Below, piece after piece: positions 11,905-13,973 of a DNA stretch of 13,973 nt; the stretch's first letter is position 1; every line of letters starts with the position of its first letter. The notes below the pieces were generated by a model. It searched no databases, was not told where the DNA came from, and saw nothing but the letters and a program-made list of their open reading frames with translations. The translations under genes were made by a program, and so were the position numbers. The stretch comes from Clostridia bacterium (GTDB taxonomy: Bacteria; Bacillota; Clostridia; Monoglobales; Monoglobaceae), in assembly GCA_017409915.1 (NCBI GenBank), contig JAFQRU010000097.1, forward strand, positions 1-13,973. The letters run 5' to 3'.

Positions 11905-13973
11905 TTATTTTTCAATAAGTTTTATATCACTTTCGTCAAAGATTTCATAAAGTTCGTCAAAAGGAATACTATTTTCCTTTGCCCACATAGAGGAGGGGGC
12001 AGAAAATGCCTGCTTCGTGTCCTCATAGTAGATATTAACAGGTAAATCTCCCCCTGTTAAGATTGTTTTAAGCTCCTCTAATTTTTCCGTTTCAAAGGAT
12101 TTCATTTTTATATAGAGCTTTTTATATTTTCCGCTTGGAACTGCGTTAAGAGGTGCCGCGCTCTCTAAACGAAGTTTTGGAGGCTTGTCCTCTGCCATAT
12201 CAAGATTTCCCGAGAAGCAAAGAACCGCGTCTTCCTTTAAAAGATTATAGAATGTCCGAACCATTGTTGGGAAAACGATAACCTCAATTGTTCCCGTTAA
12301 ATCCTCAAATTCAAGGTAATACATAAGCTCGTTTTTCTTGGTAAACTGCTTTCTTATGCCGATTATTATTCCGCAAAGGGTAACCTTATCTCCGCTGTCG
12401 AACTTATGATGCTCGTTCTCGTTTATCTCGTAAACTGTGGCGTTTGAAAGTTTTTCAATTTTGTCTTTATAGCTGTCCAGAGGATGTCCTGAAACATAAA
12501 CCCCGAGATATTCCTTCTCATTTTTAAGGATTTCAGTTTCTGAAAGCTCGTCAAGGCTTGGGAAGTCATCTCTATCGCTTCCGAAGTCCTCAAAGAAACT
12601 GCTAAAATCAAGCTGACCCTCAACATTGCTCTTCTTTTTGTCAACGGCAGAGTCGAAGACGCTTTCAAAGACCTCTAAAAGAACGCTTCTTTTTAAACCG
12701 AGAGAGTCAAAGGCGCCACAGCGGATAAGAGCTTCAAGGCTTCTTTTGTTAAGTCTTCCCGTTGCCATTCGGTTGCAGAAGTTGGTAAAGGAGGTAAATT
12801 CGCCGCCCTTTTCTCGCTCAGTTGCAATCTCGTCAATAATTGAAACGCCAACATTCTTAACCGCGCCGAGAGAGAAACGGATGTTCTCTCCGTCAGGAAC
12901 GAATGCCGCATTCCCCTTGTTTATATCAGGAGGAAGAATGTTAATTCCGCATTTTTTGGCTGAGCCTAAGTATTTGGTAATCTTATCAGGATGAGCAAGA
13001 CAGCTTGTAAGAAGAGCCGCAAAAAACTCGACAGGATAGTGGCAACGAAGATATGCGGTCTGGTATGAAACGAAGGCATAGGCTGCCGCGTGGGATTTGT
13101 TAAAGGCATACTTTGCAAAATCCATCATCTCGTCAAAGATTTCTGCCGCAATTTTGGCATCAATGCCTTTCTTAACTGCGCCCGCAACTTCATATTCGCC
13201 ACTTTCGTTCTTGATGCCGTGGATGAAGTTTTTCCGCTCCTGCTCCATAACATCTGTCTTCTTTTTGGACATAGCACGGCGGACAAGGTCGCTTCGCCCT
13301 AAGGAATAGCCACCAAGCTCACGAACGATTTGCATAACCTGTTCCTGATAAACTATACAGCCATAGGTAACATCCAATATTTTTTCAAGCATAGGATGTT
13401 TATATGTGATGTTTTTAGGATTGTTCTTATTTGAAACATAGCGTGGGATTGAGTCCATCGGGCCCGGACGGTAAAGAGAAATTCCCGCAATAATATCTTC
13501 AATAGAGGTGGGGGCAAGGTCTTTCATAAAGGACTGCATACCGCCACTTTCAAGCTGGAACACGCCGTCAGTTTCCCCACGGGAAATCATTGCGTAAACT
13601 TCCTGGTCGTCAAAATCAATTTTGCCGATGTCAAGAGTTTCCCCTCGGGTTTTCTTAATGTTTAAGATTGTATCTCTTATAACGGTTAAGGTGCGAAGCC
13701 CTAAAAAGTCCATCTTTAAAAGGCCAAGATGCTCAACGGTGTCTTTGGTGAACTGGGTGGTTATAACATCGCTGTTGCACTGGACGGGAACATAAGCCGT
13801 AACAGGCTCTTTTGTTATAACAACACCTGCCGCATGGGTTGAGGAGTGTCTCGGAAGACCTTCAAGCTGGATTGATGTGTCAATAAGCTTTTTAATCTGG
13901 TCATCAGAGTCATACATACTTTTAAGCTGAGGATTGATTTGAAGAGCCTTCTCAATAGTCATATCTAAAACAG
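11905..13973 (-). CDS. dnaE: DNA polymerase III alpha subunit DnaE, 5' partial
   Basis: The frame is open through the right edge (codons for V-L-D precede the first internal Met at 13962), so the N-terminal PHP and part of the palm domain lie outside. At least 685 residues are visible of roughly 1150. RHSSTHAAGVVI and KMDFLGLRTLTVI, whose Asp (codon 13708-13710) is the third palm carboxylate, are present; the first two catalytic Asp lie beyond the edge. The fingers follow, with GVFQLESGGMQ, MSKKKTDVMEQERKNF and FNKSHAAAYAFVSYQTAYLR. Then come a helix-hairpin-helix segment (NKRSLEALIRCGAFDSLG) and an OB fold (VTLCGIIIGIRKQFTKKNELMYYLEFEDLTG). The order matches DnaE rather than the Gram-positive PolC. 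In Firmicutes DnaE works with PolC, mainly on RNA-primed starts. Downstream partners here are murT and gatD, rather than the accD/A-pfkA-pyk genes often seen. Confidence 0.95.
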   Translation of the reverse strand, partial: VLDMTIEKALQINPQLKSMYDSDDQIKKLIDTSIQLEGLPRHSSTHAAGVVITKEPVTAYVPVQCNSDVITTQFTKDTVEHLGLLKMDFLGLRTLTVIRDTILNIKKTRGETLDIGKIDFDDQEVYAMISRGETDGVFQLESGGMQSFMKDLAPTSIEDIIAGISLYRPGPMDSIPRYVSNKNNPKNITYKHPMLEKILDVTYGCIVYQEQVMQIVRELGGYSLGRSDLVRRAMSKKKTDVMEQERKNFIHGIKNESGEYEVAGAVKKGIDAKIAAEIFDEMMDFAKYAFNKSHAAAYAFVSYQTAYLRCHYPVEFFAALLTSCLAHPDKITKYLGSAKKCGINILPPDINKGNAAFVPDGENIRFSLGAVKNVGVSIIDEIATEREKGGEFTSFTNFCNRMATGRLNKRSLEALIRCGAFDSLGLKRSVLLEVFESVFDSAVDKKKSNVEGQLDFSSFFEDFGSDRDDFPSLDELSETEILKNEKEYLGVYVSGHPLDSYKDKIEKLSNATVYEINENEHHKFDSGDKVTLCGIIIGIRKQFTKKNELMYYLEFEDLTGTIEVIVFPTMVRTFYNLLKEDAVLCFSGNLDMAEDKPPKLRLESAAPLNAVPSGKYKKLYIKMKSFETEKLEELKTILTGGDLPVNIYYEDTKQAFSAPSSMWAKENSIPFDELYEIFDESDIKLIEK

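Overview
The window looks like chromosomal DNA from an anaerobic, endospore-lineage Clostridia-type Firmicute of moderate to low G+C. The reasons are a full-length Spo0A, a MurT/GatD pair, a flavodiiron protein, a ferredoxin-domain EtfA in an Etf/lactate-dehydrogenase operon, purine-rich Shine-Dalgarno sites and U-tailed intrinsic terminators. No rRNA, tRNA, CRISPR array or transposase gene was seen.

Left part, + strand (1-3408): etfB (5' end outside the window), etfA and an FAD-linked dehydrogenase form an lctBCD-like operon. By homology it encodes an electron-bifurcating (confurcating) lactate dehydrogenase/Etf complex. The operon ends at a perfect 14-bp hairpin terminator. A second + strand operon (3461-6831) starts from an extended -10 promoter and has tightly packed or overlapping genes: a histidine phosphatase, an RNase M5-like Toprim protein, a flavodiiron protein (FprA type), a DUF4430 lipoprotein and a small membrane protein resembling an ECF-transporter S component. 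It ends at a terminator that begins inside the last stop codon.

Middle (6863-7137): the only gene-free stretch of about 300 bases is highly organised. It has a near-consensus sigma-A promoter, then a 140-nt segment that folds into a long rod (about 44 base pairs, 5' and 3' ends exactly paired, one asymmetric bubble), and then an intrinsic terminator with a TTCG loop. All of this lies upstream of a secreted metallophosphoesterase with a copper-amine-oxidase-N-type wall domain. The block is either an unassigned structured leader/attenuator or a free-standing small RNA of 6S-like shape. It is the best candidate for something undescribed. The downstream gene is visibly AT-richer than its neighbours.

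Right part, - strand (8874-13973): transcription runs dnaE (3' part, N-terminus outside the window) > murT > gatD > terminator > spo0A. murT and gatD overlap by one base and encode the lipid II isoglutaminyl synthase. spo0A has its own fully consensus -35/-10 promoter with an AT-rich upstream tract and an exact 0A box further upstream. A 40-bp near-palindrome between the convergent phosphoesterase and spo0A genes is the likely shared terminator.

The window therefore joins lactate/flavin-based energy metabolism, oxygen/NO detoxification and probable vitamin uptake on one strand with replication, peptidoglycan amidation and sporulation control on the other. The structured RNA locus lies between them.
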